Positions 27,084 through 37,125 of a stretch of DNA of 64,000 nucleotides are shown here, piece after piece. The translations under genes were made by a program, and so were the position numbers. The stretch is taken from contig CP030277.1 in assembly GCA_003330885.1 (NCBI GenBank), forward strand, positions 2,778,001-2,842,000, in the 5' to 3' direction. Under the pieces are notes generated by a model, which worked only from the letters and a program-made list of their open reading frames with translations, had not been told where the DNA came from and ran no database searches. The DNA is from Rhodobiaceae bacterium (GTDB lineage Bacteria; Pseudomonadota; Alphaproteobacteria; Parvibaculales; Parvibaculaceae). The stretch's first letter is position 1. The number at the start of each line of letters is the position of its first letter.

Positions 27084-28340
27084 TCAGCCCTTGATTTGAA
27101 CAGGCAGCTGCTCGAAACCCTTCACAAAGTTGGAGAGGACCCGCACCGGCTCCCCAACAACTTCAATGCGGTCAAAACGCTTCATGATCTCTTCCCAGAG
27201 AACGCGCAGCTGCATTTCCGCCAGGCGGTTACCAACACAGCGGTGAATGCCAAAACCGAAGGAAAGGTGTTGGCGCGGCCGCTCTCGATCGATGATGAAC
27301 TGATCGGGGTTTTCAATCGCATCGCCATCTCGGTTTCCCGAGACGTACCACATCACAACCTTGTCGCCCTTCTTGATCTGTTTGCCCCCAAGCTCTGTGT
27401 CTTCAAGGGCGGTGCGACGCATATGGGCCAAAGGCGTCTGCCACCGAATAATCTCCGGCACCATCGTCTCAATCAGACTGTGATCCGCACGCAGCTTGTC
27501 ATATTGCTCAGGGTGCTCGTTCAGCGCCAGCAAGCCACCGGTGATGGAATTACGCGTCGTGTCATTCCCGCCAACAATCAGAAGAATGACATTGCCGAGA
27601 TATTCCATCGGCTCCATATTTCGCGTGGCTTCCCCATGGGCAAGCATCGAAATGAGATCTCCATTGGGTTCTGGCGAATTGACACGCTCATTCCAAAGAC
27701 GCGTGAAATACTCTGCGCACTCCATAAGAATTTCGCGCCGCTCATCCATTGACGAGATAAGTGGGCCGTTAATGTCTGCTGTCGCCACATCAGACCAATA
27801 GGTCAACTTGCGCCGATCTTCCCAAGGAAAATCAAACAGGGTTGCCAACATCTGTGTCGTAAGCTCAATCGACACACGATCAACCCAGTTGAATGTTTCA
27901 TTCCGAGGTAATCCATCAAGGATTTTGCCGGCCCGCTCCCGGATGACCCCTTCAAGGATCGCGAGGTTGCCCGGCGCGACAATGGGGCTCACCGTCTTGC
28001 GCTGCTCATCATGTTTCGGCTGATCCATCGCGATAAACATGGGCAGCTGAAAATCAGCCATTGGGTCGCGAATTGTAATCCCGCCAAGACCGGACTCAGA
28101 TGAGTAGATGCCGTGATTGGTATCCACCTTCATAATGTCATTGTATTTCGTGACCGACCAATAGGGCCCATAGTCACTCTCGGCGCAGTAGTGAACCGGG
28201 TCTTCATTCCGCAGCCGTTCGAAATAGGGCCAGATCGCATTCTCTTTAAAGAGATGCGGCTGACCGACATTGATTTTATCAAGCGGCAATGAATAGGCGT
28301 CGTCGGACGCGGCATCAGGCATAATGGCAGCTTCGCTCAT
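27084..28340 (-). CDS. Cytochrome P450, CYP153-like (alkane/fatty-acid omega-hydroxylase type)
   Basis: Bacterial class I P450 of 418 residues. The I-helix oxygen-activation motif is GGNDTTRN (257-264), the ExxR motif EIIR (296-299), and the heme loop FGFGIHRCVG has its ligand at Cys368. The stretches LLIVGGNDTTRNSITGGLLA and KKGDKVVMWYVSGNRD closely resemble CYP153 enzymes, which hydroxylate terminal carbons of alkanes and fatty acids using a ferredoxin and reductase. GGAGGAA precedes the ATG at 28340; the longer frame start at 28466 has no such site. A 2Fe-2S ferredoxin gene lies 11 kb away at 39218 and is a possible partner. Confidence 0.9.
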   Translation of the reverse strand: MSEAAIMPDAASDDAYSLPLDKINVGQPHLFKENAIWPYFERLRNEDPVHYCAESDYGPYWSVTKYNDIMKVDTNHGIYSSESGLGGITIRDPMADFQLPMFIAMDQPKHDEQRKTVSPIVAPGNLAILEGVIRERAGKILDGLPRNETFNWVDRVSIELTTQMLATLFDFPWEDRRKLTYWSDVATADINGPLISSMDERREILMECAEYFTRLWNERVNSPEPNGDLISMLAHGEATRNMEPMEYLGNVILLIVGGNDTTRNSITGGLLALNEHPEQYDKLRADHSLIETMVPEIIRWQTPLAHMRRTALEDTELGGKQIKKGDKVVMWYVSGNRDGDAIENPDQFIIDRERPRQHLSFGFGIHRCVGNRLAEMQLRVLWEEIMKRFDRIEVVGEPVRVLSNFVKGFEQLPVQIKG

Positions 28341-28562
28341 CGTTTGGTTCCTCCATTCAGCGGTGCGCCGTGCGCCACTCACTGACCCCAATAAACTCGC
28401 TAAAGACAAATTGCGAATTACACATACTAACCACGTAAAACGCGTGGTGCAGCGATCAAATTTCACTATCCCCTGATCGTTTTCGAACGCTGGTCAACCA
28501 GCAACGCTGGACTAATGACATTAAGCATGCCAAAAATTACGCGGTATGCAGGGAGACGCTCA

Positions 28563-29945
28563 ATGTTGGAACCATCAAAAAAAGACAATCCAAACCCTTC
28601 GCTGACGGTTGATCCGCCTAAACCGGTTCGCCTTATCATGTCTTTCATGATGAACCGAATGATGGATCCCGCCCGTTTGCAGAAACAATGGGATGCCGCG
28701 GAAGCTGAGCGACAAGCGTTAGGCACTCCTCACAAAGTGGAATATTTCCACCAACTTGATGATCCCTACAGCCATTTGAGTGCCCAAAAGCTGGCCGACC
28801 TGGGCGCAGCCTATGACATTGAGATCGTGCCCCACCTCATCAACGCCACCGGCGGGAAAAACCAGCCCTATCCCGAAGATCTAGCTGCTTATGCAAGACG
28901 AGACGCCGCCGCTGTCGGCCCCCACTACAAAGTTGGCTTCCCCGGCAATGCAGGCACGCTGCCAAACGAAGAGGATCGGCTGCTTGCAGCACGGATTTTG
29001 GCCGCAGCAAGCCCAGCTGAATTTGTCGACCGGGTCGCACCCGTCAGCGAGTTGCTATGGGTGGGAGATCACAACGCTTTGCAGGCACTGGCCGATGAGC
29101 TGGGAACAGTGAGCGAAAAGGAAGCGCTTAAACGTCTTGCTGAGGATTCTGAAATGCTCCAGAAGGAAGGCCACTATTCCGGCGGCACCTTCCGATATGC
29201 TGGTGAATGGTTCTGGGGCATTGACCGTCTCTACCATCTGGAAGCCCGCCTCAAAGAACGTGGCGCACACAAAGAGGGCGCTGCAGCAGTTGCCGACCGC
29301 CCACCACTTGATTGGGGCCCCACCAAAGACACCGGCACCATAACCCTCGAGGTTTTCCCCTCTCTGCGCTCTCCCTACACAGCTATCATCTTCGACAAAG
29401 CCTGCGAGCTTGCTGATGCAAGCGGCGTAAAGCTTGTTGTCCGCCCCGTACTGCCAATGGTCATGCGCGGCGTCCCAGGAACACAAACCAAAGGCCGCTA
29501 TATTTTCAGCGATACGAAACGAGAAGGCGAAGCGATAGGTGTTGGGTTTGGACCCGTTTATGACCCTATCGGGGAACCTGTCCGAAGGGCTTACTCCCTC
29601 TTTCCCTGGGCTGCGTCCCAAGGCAAAGGCAGAGAGCTGCTGAGCGCCTTCCTCGATGCCGCATTTAGACAAGCCGTCCGTATCGACACGGATCGTGGCA
29701 TGAAAAAGGTCGTAGAAGCGGCGGGCCTCTCCTGGAAAGAAGCAAAACCACAACTAGGGACCGACGATTGGAAAGCAGAGGTCACGGAAAACCAGCGCGT
29801 GATGGCCGAAGATATGCAGCTTTGGGGCGTGCCGAGTTTCAGGGTATCAGGGCCCGGGTCAGCGCCCGACTTCACCACCTGGGGCCAGGATCGTTTGTGG
29901 CTGGTTGCAGCAGAGATAAAAAAACGGATCGCTGACAAAAGCTAA
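28563..29945 (+). CDS. Tandem DsbA-like / 2-hydroxychromene-2-carboxylate isomerase-like protein
   Basis: About 460 residues containing two thioredoxin-like DsbA-family units. The first begins near KVEYFHQLDDPYSHLSAQKL and the second near ITLEVFPSLRSPYTAIIFDK. Each has the DPYS / SPYT turn that replaces the C-x-x-C in HCCA isomerases and kappa GSTs. The C-terminal unit keeps MQLWGVPSFRVSG, the cis-proline loop. No disulfide-active cysteine pair is seen. The start at 28563 has AGGGAGAC at good distance; the longer one at 28515 does not. It is divergent from the P450 gene. The fused pair is unusual and its reaction is unknown. Confidence 0.78.
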   Translation: MLEPSKKDNPNPSLTVDPPKPVRLIMSFMMNRMMDPARLQKQWDAAEAERQALGTPHKVEYFHQLDDPYSHLSAQKLADLGAAYDIEIVPHLINATGGKNQPYPEDLAAYARRDAAAVGPHYKVGFPGNAGTLPNEEDRLLAARILAAASPAEFVDRVAPVSELLWVGDHNALQALADELGTVSEKEALKRLAEDSEMLQKEGHYSGGTFRYAGEWFWGIDRLYHLEARLKERGAHKEGAAAVADRPPLDWGPTKDTGTITLEVFPSLRSPYTAIIFDKACELADASGVKLVVRPVLPMVMRGVPGTQTKGRYIFSDTKREGEAIGVGFGPVYDPIGEPVRRAYSLFPWAASQGKGRELLSAFLDAAFRQAVRIDTDRGMKKVVEAAGLSWKEAKPQLGTDDWKAEVTENQRVMAEDMQLWGVPSFRVSGPGSAPDFTTWGQDRLWLVAAEIKKRIADKS

Positions 29946-30035
29946 CCTTTCAACCCGCACTTAGTCCTGTCCAATTCTTTGCTTGTGCTTGCCCCCCAGT
30001 CCCCTTAAGTGAGCAGACTGGGCTGGGAGACACGC

Positions 30036-31469
30036 GTGAGCGACAAACACAATAAAAACAAAGACCGCGCCGCGGACGAAGAGAAGCCAGAGCTCGCCTC
30101 TCCCCTTCTCGATCTGCGTGAACGTGGTCCCAACGCGCTAGCTCCTGCGCCTCAGTCTCTCGGCATATGGGAACTCGCCTGGCCAACCATTGTGGCATCC
30201 GCCCTTCAGACCATGGTGCGTTGGGCCGACTTCATGATGGTGGGCGACTTAGGCGTCGAAGCCGTTGCCGGTGTCGGTGCAGCCGGACAGATCTATTGGA
30301 TGATCCAGACCCTGGTGATGGCCTTGTCGACGGGCCTTGTCGCCATTCTCGCCCGCGCGATCGGAGGCGGCAACCGCCAGGAAGCCGATCTGGCACTTCG
30401 CCAATCCATCATTATGGGCATCGTCTTTGGCCTGGCCTCCTGGTTCGTCGTACTCCCAATTCTTGAGCCCATGATCGGCATTATGGGCGTCACCGACGGC
30501 GTCATCGCCTATGGCAGCGATTATCTGTTCTGGCTTCTAGTAGGGAATGTCCCCTTTGTGCTGGGGTTCATCTTCGCTGCCGCCTTGCGCGCAGCAGGCG
30601 ATGCCCGCATGCCGCTTTACATCGGAATTCTCGCCAACCTTCTGAACCTGTTTCTCAACTGGGTGCTGATCTACGGCAACCTTGGCGCCCCTGCACTTGG
30701 CGTCGCAGGCGCAGGCATGGCATCAGCGATCGCCATGTTTGTCCAGCTCGCGGTTTACTGGATCATGTGGTCGCGCGGTCTTCTGCTCCTCAAACCACTG
30801 CTCAAAGGCTTTCGTTTTGATTGGGGCATGAGCCGCCGCATCCTGCATATCGGCTACCCTGCCTCTATCGAAGGCATGGTCTTTCAAATCGGTATCCTAA
30901 GTTTCATGGCGCTGATGAGCGTCTATGGCACAGCTGAATTCACCGCCTATCAGATCGGCGTACAGATCCTCTCCATCTCCTTCCTGCCCGGCAACGGATT
31001 CTCAATCGCCGCCTCCACCCTCGTTGGACAGCACCTCGGGGCAAATGACCCTGATGCTGCGATGCGGTCAGGCTGGCGGTCTCTGGTCATGTCCATGCTC
31101 TTTATGGGCGCACTGGGCGCCGCATTGATTGCTATGGCCCCTATGCTCGCAGGCTGGTTTATCGACGATGCAGAAGTCATAGCGCTCACGGTCGACTTCA
31201 TTTGGATATTGGGGATTGCCCAACCTTTGATGGCCATCGAATTTGTCATCGCAGGTGCATTGCGCGGTGCCGGCGATACACGTTTCCCGCTTTTTGCAAT
31301 TTTCACGGGCCTGTTCGTGTTTCGTGTCTTCCCTGCAATGCTGATCGTGCTCTATTGGGAAGGCTCGATCCAACTGGTCTGGTCCGTCTTGCTGCTGGAC
31401 TATCTGATCAAAGGCATCATGCTCGCTGAGCGGTTCCGCCGCGGCAAATGGAAAACAATCAAAGTTTGA
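30036..31469 (+). CDS. MATE-family efflux transporter
   Basis: Multidrug and toxin extrusion transporter of 477 residues with twelve predicted helices. Typical segments are IWELAWPTIVASALQTMVRW with ADFMMVGDLGVEAVAGVGAA (helix 1-2), FIFAAALRAAGDARMPLYIG, NLLNLFLNWVLIYG, FLPGNGFSIAASTLVGQHLG and FVIAGALRGAGDTRFPLFAI, repeating the MATE motif in both halves. The GTG at 30036 is preferred for its GGGAGA site six bases upstream; a GTG at 30009 adds nine residues. The stop is immediately followed by the convergent CoA transferase stop, with no gap. Confidence 0.93.
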   Translation: MSDKHNKNKDRAADEEKPELASPLLDLRERGPNALAPAPQSLGIWELAWPTIVASALQTMVRWADFMMVGDLGVEAVAGVGAAGQIYWMIQTLVMALSTGLVAILARAIGGGNRQEADLALRQSIIMGIVFGLASWFVVLPILEPMIGIMGVTDGVIAYGSDYLFWLLVGNVPFVLGFIFAAALRAAGDARMPLYIGILANLLNLFLNWVLIYGNLGAPALGVAGAGMASAIAMFVQLAVYWIMWSRGLLLLKPLLKGFRFDWGMSRRILHIGYPASIEGMVFQIGILSFMALMSVYGTAEFTAYQIGVQILSISFLPGNGFSIAASTLVGQHLGANDPDAAMRSGWRSLVMSMLFMGALGAALIAMAPMLAGWFIDDAEVIALTVDFIWILGIAQPLMAIEFVIAGALRGAGDTRFPLFAIFTGLFVFRVFPAMLIVLYWEGSIQLVWSVLLLDYLIKGIMLAERFRRGKWKTIKV

Positions 31470-32684
31470 TCAGTTGCCGGTAAGGATGCCTGCTTCCTGC
31501 ATGGCCGCAATCTCCGCATCCTCCATTCCTGCTTCTCGTGCAATCTCAGAGGAATGCTGCCCATGTGCCGGACAAGGCTGGTCAATATGAGCCTGCCTGC
31601 CCGCCAATTGGACAGGCGGTTCAGCCACCCGTATCTGTCCCAACAAGGGATGCTCTTCAAAACCAAGAGCGCCAACCGCTGCCACTTGCTCGTTGGCGAT
31701 CACCTCATCGGGGAAGAGGCAAGCGGCACACGGAACATCATGTGCCTTGAGTTGAGCTAACGCGTCCTCCGTGGAGAGGTGAGAAAATGCGCCATCAAGC
31801 TCCCTCAGCAGCACCGCGACATTGGCACTACGAGCAAAAATCGAATTGAATCGGTCGTCTTCCATGATCTCGGGGCGATTAATAACAGTTGAAATGCCCC
31901 GCCAATGATCATCCGTCGCTGCCGCAATCGAAATATGCCCGTCTGCGGTTGCCGACACGCGGTAATAGTCCGCCATCGGGGCAAAGTCGGTAACATCGTC
32001 TGCGAGCAAGGTCTGGCGCATCATGCCGTCGGGCCATAGGAAAAAGAGACAGGACTGAAGCATTGAGAGATCAATATGCTGCCCCTCGCCAGTTGAGGCC
32101 CGCGCCAGAAGCGCCGCTGTGATCCCCTGCGCCACCGTGTAGGCGGTAATCTTATCTGCAACCAGCGTCTTCATATATTCCGGCGCCCCACCCTCAGCTT
32201 GCACGCCCGTGTAGCCCGTCAGAGCCTGGATCACATGGTCATAAGCCGGGTCCTGCGCCTTGGGACCTTCTTTACCGAACCCAGTAATAGCGGCATAGAT
32301 GAGTTTAGGGTTCGCAGCACGAAGCTTGTCGCTTCCCAGATTTAAGCGTCGCATAACGCCGTCGCGATAGTTGTGCACCAGCACATCAGCGCCAGCTGCG
32401 AGGCGTTGCAGCAGGTCCTGACCTTTTGGGTCTTTGAGGTTGACCGCCAAGGCCCGCTTGCCACGGTTGCAGTTCGCAAAGAGCGCTGAGATGCCGTTCT
32501 TCTGACTACCGATAAACCGCATCGGATCACCGATACCGACAGGCTCAACCTTGATGACATCGGCACCTTGCGCCGAAAGCATCATGGATGACAAAGACGC
32601 CGTCACCATGGTCGATAATTCGATGATACGAACGCCCGCGAGAGGCTTGTCCGCTGTTACCTGTTCCACCATCACGTCACCCAT
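31470..32684 (-). CDS. CaiB/BaiF family class III CoA transferase
   Basis: Formyl-CoA-transferase-like enzyme of about 405 residues moving CoA between carboxylic acids. The conserved N-terminus KPLAGVRIIELSTMVTASLS and the motif DVIKVEPVGIGDPMRFIG are typical. The catalytic aspartate lies in DPAYDHVIQALTGYTGVQ. The GEGQHIDLSMLQS motif follows the family pattern GQGQxVDxSL. The ATG at 32684 or the one at 32672 (with GGGTGA upstream) are both plausible starts; the frame is open to 32726. It may feed on products of the hydroxylases nearby. Confidence 0.93.
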   Translation of the reverse strand: MGDVMVEQVTADKPLAGVRIIELSTMVTASLSSMMLSAQGADVIKVEPVGIGDPMRFIGSQKNGISALFANCNRGKRALAVNLKDPKGQDLLQRLAAGADVLVHNYRDGVMRRLNLGSDKLRAANPKLIYAAITGFGKEGPKAQDPAYDHVIQALTGYTGVQAEGGAPEYMKTLVADKITAYTVAQGITAALLARASTGEGQHIDLSMLQSCLFFLWPDGMMRQTLLADDVTDFAPMADYYRVSATADGHISIAAATDDHWRGISTVINRPEIMEDDRFNSIFARSANVAVLLRELDGAFSHLSTEDALAQLKAHDVPCAACLFPDEVIANEQVAAVGALGFEEHPLLGQIRVAEPPVQLAGRQAHIDQPCPAHGQHSSEIAREAGMEDAEIAAMQEAGILTGN

Positions 32685-32742
32685 TTTCACAAATGATAGG
32701 AATAGCGCACCTATAGACGCAAGCATTGCCTCGAAAAGGAAT

Positions 32743-32770
32743 GGGGCTAACAGATTTCCCTGTCAGCCCC
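32743..32770 (-). terminator. Probable terminator hairpin of the autotransporter gene
   Basis: An 11-bp stem with one mismatch (GGGGCTGACAG ... CTGTTAGCCCC on the minus strand), downstream of the autotransporter stop. It is followed by ATTCCTTTT rather than a pure U-run, so termination is likely but not certain. Confidence 0.6.
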
Positions 32771-32815
32771 ACAACTGAACAAAAGCCGCTTTTACACCAT
32801 GATGGTCAGGCCAGG

Positions 32816-35800
32816 CTAAAACTGCCAGCGCGCCTTTATGGTCAATGTATTTCCGAGATAACGGTCTCTAAATTCGGAGTCATAGTGAATTTCACCGCTG
32901 AACCCATCAACATCCAAGAATTTCAAACCAGCCCCTAGATTAATCGAGTCTCGCGCCGGTGTCGCGCCACGGGTGGTAAATGGTGAGCTACCAAACGCAA
33001 ACTGCGAGACAGAATTGGGGGCATCTGCTTTCATCTCATGAAACCAGCCCAGCCGAAACTCCGGCGAGATCTTTCCGCCCCCATCCAGCTCATAGCTTTT
33101 CGACGCGCGTGCAAGCAACCCGGCTTTGAGAGACTCATCGCGGTTTTCATTCACCGACAAAGCAGTCGTTGGTGCCCCTGTCTCAGTGTACGCATCTTGG
33201 CGCGACTGCACATAGTCAAGAGACACAGACGGTGTAAACAAGACATCGCCTATGTTGAGAGGATATCCAGCACTTGCTCCTACCGAAAACACATCGCCAT
33301 CAAAGTCTGCCGTTGGCGTCTCACTCAACGCGCCAACATTGACAGATCGACGAGCGTCAAACTGCTGGAACGCATATCCGACTTGCGATTGCACATACCA
33401 AGGATCACCGTGATAGATGCCATATAGCGTCGCTTGATAGCTATCCACGTCGGTGCGATTCCTGGACAAAGTTCCACGGCCATCGACACGGGTTTGTCCG
33501 TAGCTGAGGGCAGCACCAGCAACCAAATTATCGGCAAATTTTGTATCAACGCCAACTGCCACACCGCCGCCAACGGCAGAGAAACCTTGAACGCTGCGTC
33601 GTTGGTCCTGAAGTGCGTTAAATCCATAAGCCTGACCCCAAACACCAATTGGCGCCATCAAATCTTCCCCAGCAGCCACGCCCGTCTCACCAGTGAGCAA
33701 GGCGTTCTGAACACCTTCCGCACGGGCGTTTACAGTAGTAGATGCCCCGCCCTGAGCGGCACTAGCACCCTGTGAAGCCCCGCCACTTACATCTGGTGCA
33801 AGCTGGGTCAACGCGACCTCAATCTCTGCAGCTGTAGGGATCGACAACAACTCGGCAAAGAGTGTTTGACCTTCCGCTTGACCGGTCGGGCTCGCAAACT
33901 CAACAAGCCTGTCGACAATATCACCGGCGGCCACACCAACTGCTAAATTTTCAAGCACAGTTCCGGCGGCGGCACCTGGGTTGGCAACGAGATAGACATC
34001 CGATGCCAGACCGTTAATCAGAATTGAGTCGCCGCGGAAAAGTCCGAAATCAACATCGCCAGCCGATGAAACGAGTATGCCGGTACCCACAGAGGCTGCA
34101 GGGCCACCATCCTCACCGCCGCTTGTGATGAAATTGTAACGTGCACCATCAGATACTGTTACACCAGCAGCGATGGTTGGGATCACACGAGCGCCACTCG
34201 CAATGGTCACCGTTCCATCATTGATGATCTGACCAAGCATCTCTGATCCAGTAACCGTTACCTCTGTCTGACCAGCACGAGAGTCGTTTGGTCCGTCTGC
34301 TGTGATTGTTGTCGCAAGCGTTCCCCCGGCAACAACAGAAACACTCCCGGTGCTCCCAGCAGGACCAGAAGACAGACTCAGCGTGCCTCTCCCCAAGTCA
34401 AGTGTACCATTGACAGTCAAATCGCCTGACAGCCGATTTCCCGTTTTCCCAGCAAAACCCGCTCCAGCGAAGGTCGTCCCTGCATCTGGGATCAACGTAA
34501 GTTTTGCGCCAGACCCAATCGTCGAGTTCGCCACATGGTAGGAAGCGCCATTGGTACGCAGATCCGACTCACCGCTGAGGAAATTGAGCGCCTTCAACCC
34601 TGCGCTGTCCGTCCCGACACTCTGATTGATATCCGTTTCAAACAGATAGTTGACGGTCCCCGTCCCATCCTGAGTTGTCCGTAGGTCAGCCGATAGCTGA
34701 GAGAAAAAAACATTGTTGTTGAGCGCCGCATTTACCGGGTCGTGTCCAACTGACAAGGCCGCGTCGCCCGTGAAAGTCAAATTTCCAAAGTTGAGGGCGA
34801 TGTCTACGGACGATCGATCACCTGGTACAGCACCGAGAGAGCTCGCCACCGCGCCGTTCAACCGACTATCAGACGAAACCTCAATAGAACTACCCACCCG
34901 TGAGAGGATTGATCCATTTACCACCCCACCAGCCATCCGAAATATGTCGGACGCATTGCCAAGCAAGATATCGCCCTGCACAGTTCCAGTGTTGGTGAAA
35001 ATCACACCACCTCCAGCAACACCACTCGGACGAATAAACGCGAAACCAGACTGATCTCCTGCAGAAATTGTCCCATGGTTCACCACTTGTCCTGCTGTGG
35101 CACCCGGGCCGATCTCACCGATGACAATTGTACCGGTAAGAGGCCCAGGCATCCCCTGGATGACACTTCCTTCATTGTTGATAATTGAAAGGGATGTTGG
35201 CGTATTGGGCCCGAAGAGACCTTTGCCTATGCCAATAGTGAACACATTAGGTGCGGTGCCGCTCATAACGCCAACCGCATCAGCATCAATACCATTGGTG
35301 ATGTTAATCGCGCCGGCTGTGTCAATTCCGATAGCCGTCGGGCCTAGGATTTCACCTTGAAAATTGTTGACGGTCACATCACCACTTGTATTCGTGGCAA
35401 AAAATGCGGCCCCAAATTGCTCGCCGTGGTGAACAATTGACCCTGCGCTGTTGGCCGACCCCTGATTAAACGTGATGTCGCCTGATTGCCGAGGTTGTCC
35501 GAAAAATCCACCCGCAAAGACTGCCGCAGAGCCACTAGGAACCAGCTGATCAAAGGTCGCAATTACTGAAGACGAAGCAGTTGATCCCGCCGTTGTGCCG
35601 TTGTTGATAGTCAACGCACCTGGTTGGCTTATGGAAATTGCAGATGCATTGTTTGAATCTGTGCCAATGAACCCATCATTGGTGATTGTGTCAACAGACG
35701 CTCCAACAATAGAGCCAGAAAGGATGCCATGGCCAAGGATACCATTGCCTCTGTTGACAATACCTGCACCTCGCTCAATCACTATTGATGTGTTGGGAAC

Positions 35801-36055
35801 TCCAACGACCAGCTTTTGAGTATTGGTTGCGTTCGGGGGGATTGCGCTTGTTGTCGGACTAACGGGTTGCTCACTCGCCTCAACCGTGCAGTCGCTAGCG
35901 AGAATTATATTGCCATCAGGCGCTCCTCCGAGGGCCGATGGGGCACCTACACATATCTGCGCAGCTTGCCCCTCACTTGCCAAAACAATGGCCGTTAACG
36001 CAACAGAGCTCGCCAGCACAAATTTGTGCCGACGCAAAAACTCACTGAAACTCAT
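32816..36055 (-). CDS. Type V autotransporter (large outer-membrane/surface protein)
   Basis: 1079-residue autotransporter. The ATG at 36055 follows AAGGGGGGA and gives a clean signal peptide (FVLASSVALTAIVLASEGQA, cut after A-Q-A type site). The passenger (about 35-800) is a long low-complexity beta-helix type sequence rich in N, G, S, T and V, with repeated GTVTNNG-like turns. The C-terminal barrel starts near GVWGQAYGFNALQDQRRSVQ and ends in TIKARWQF with the terminal phenylalanine needed for assembly. No protease or adhesin motif is recognisable in the passenger, so the role (adhesion, aggregation) is inferred from the family. The left-edge TpsB is a separate secretion system. Confidence 0.9.
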   Translation of the reverse strand: MSFSEFLRRHKFVLASSVALTAIVLASEGQAAQICVGAPSALGGAPDGNIILASDCTVEASEQPVSPTTSAIPPNATNTQKLVVGVPNTSIVIERGAGIVNRGNGILGHGILSGSIVGASVDTITNDGFIGTDSNNASAISISQPGALTINNGTTAGSTASSSVIATFDQLVPSGSAAVFAGGFFGQPRQSGDITFNQGSANSAGSIVHHGEQFGAAFFATNTSGDVTVNNFQGEILGPTAIGIDTAGAINITNGIDADAVGVMSGTAPNVFTIGIGKGLFGPNTPTSLSIINNEGSVIQGMPGPLTGTIVIGEIGPGATAGQVVNHGTISAGDQSGFAFIRPSGVAGGGVIFTNTGTVQGDILLGNASDIFRMAGGVVNGSILSRVGSSIEVSSDSRLNGAVASSLGAVPGDRSSVDIALNFGNLTFTGDAALSVGHDPVNAALNNNVFFSQLSADLRTTQDGTGTVNYLFETDINQSVGTDSAGLKALNFLSGESDLRTNGASYHVANSTIGSGAKLTLIPDAGTTFAGAGFAGKTGNRLSGDLTVNGTLDLGRGTLSLSSGPAGSTGSVSVVAGGTLATTITADGPNDSRAGQTEVTVTGSEMLGQIINDGTVTIASGARVIPTIAAGVTVSDGARYNFITSGGEDGGPAASVGTGILVSSAGDVDFGLFRGDSILINGLASDVYLVANPGAAAGTVLENLAVGVAAGDIVDRLVEFASPTGQAEGQTLFAELLSIPTAAEIEVALTQLAPDVSGGASQGASAAQGGASTTVNARAEGVQNALLTGETGVAAGEDLMAPIGVWGQAYGFNALQDQRRSVQGFSAVGGGVAVGVDTKFADNLVAGAALSYGQTRVDGRGTLSRNRTDVDSYQATLYGIYHGDPWYVQSQVGYAFQQFDARRSVNVGALSETPTADFDGDVFSVGASAGYPLNIGDVLFTPSVSLDYVQSRQDAYTETGAPTTALSVNENRDESLKAGLLARASKSYELDGGGKISPEFRLGWFHEMKADAPNSVSQFAFGSSPFTTRGATPARDSINLGAGLKFLDVDGFSGEIHYDSEFRDRYLGNTLTIKARWQF

Positions 36056-36253
36056 CAAACATCCCCCCTTAAAACCCCGCGTCTCACTAAAAACAAAACC
36101 GTCGCCTTTACAAGAGAATTTTCGTTTTCTCGCGGATTTGCGGCCCGCTTTGGTTAATGGCACCTCCCCCAAGCTCGCTCCTCAACGCGCATTTATGGTA
36201 AATCCACTAGATTTCCTGCCTTAAGCAGTTTGATCCCGCGGGCCAAACGCTAA

Positions 36254-36283
36254 AAAGGGCCGAGCGAAATTCGCTCAGCCCTT
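36254..36283 (-). terminator. Rho-independent terminator
   Basis: On the minus strand AAGGGC-T-GAGCGA, loop, TCGCTC-G-GCCCTTTTT forms a long stem with a mismatch and ends in a T-run, 30 bases past the stop of the beta-barrel gene. Confidence 0.8.
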
Positions 36284-36313
36284 CAGTCAAGATCACTCAA
36301 TGAGATGCCGCGA

Positions 36314-36991
36314 TCAGAACGCGTATTTCAGGCCAAGAGAAAGTCCGAAAGACGAATACTCTGAGTCCAATTCAACGTTGCTGACAGGAGCCGGGCCACC
36401 AAAGCGATTGAGCTCTGGGTCTTGCGCCAGGTCGAAATAGCGCGCGGTGCCGACAATGGAGAGTTGCTCCGTAATCGGCACAGCAGCACCTGCGAGCAAC
36501 TGGTAAGCAAAGACCGTGTCGTCATCGTTGATATTGGCGACAGGACCATAGCGAACAGACGCATCAATATCGGCAAAACCAACACCGACCCCAACGAAGG
36601 GGATGATGTCATCTGAGAATTGGGTGAAATTCCATTTGCCGTTCACGAGTACGCTAAAAACAGATTCGTCGCCAACTGGCGATTGTGGGTTCCCATTAAA
36701 ATTCAGGCTGTCCACATCGTTTTCGCGATAAGCTGCCTCCAGCTCAATTGCTGGCTGACCATATTCCCCTGCAGCAAACGCGTAACCAACGCTGCCCGTG
36801 TAAAATATGTCATCATCAAACTCAATGTCGACATTCCGGTTAGGACCTGTGCTGTCTTGGTCATCGGCAAAGTTGTAGCCAACATCAGCTCCTACATAGA
36901 AGCCTTCGTTCGCCGCCTGTACGGATGTTGCCGCCAAGAGGCTCGCGCCGAACATGAGTGCAGCGCCTGTGTTTATAATCGGTTGGGTCAT
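36314..36991 (-). CDS. Outer-membrane beta-barrel protein (OmpA/Omp25-like 8-strand type)
   Basis: 225 residues with a cleavable signal (MFGASLLAATSVQA) and then alternating strands such as GFYVGADVGYNFADDQ, IFYTGSVGYAFAAGEYG, FVGVGVGFADIDASV and FAYQLLAGAAVPITEQLS. It ends in SSFGLSLGLKYAF with the C-terminal phenylalanine of outer-membrane barrels. This is the porin-family/OmpA-like transmembrane domain plan. Loops are acidic. It sits upstream of the autotransporter on the same strand, with 258 bases and a terminator between them, so it is a separate transcript. Confidence 0.88.
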   Translation of the reverse strand: MTQPIINTGAALMFGASLLAATSVQAANEGFYVGADVGYNFADDQDSTGPNRNVDIEFDDDIFYTGSVGYAFAAGEYGQPAIELEAAYRENDVDSLNFNGNPQSPVGDESVFSVLVNGKWNFTQFSDDIIPFVGVGVGFADIDASVRYGPVANINDDDTVFAYQLLAGAAVPITEQLSIVGTARYFDLAQDPELNRFGGPAPVSNVELDSEYSSFGLSLGLKYAF

Positions 36992-37125
36992 TTGTTCCCC
37001 CGTTTTCCGGCCAGCGGCTTACATGCCGCAACGGAGAGGGTGTCGCACATAGTTTAGAACACTTCTAATCACGACAACGTGCATGCGATAACAAGTGCGT
37101 CAGATCTTGTGAGCCAAGCCGTCTC

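Noticed and set aside
32302-36055. Frames antisense to the autotransporter passenger (for example 35097-35360)
   Set aside because: Compositional by-product of the repetitive passenger; no gene signals.
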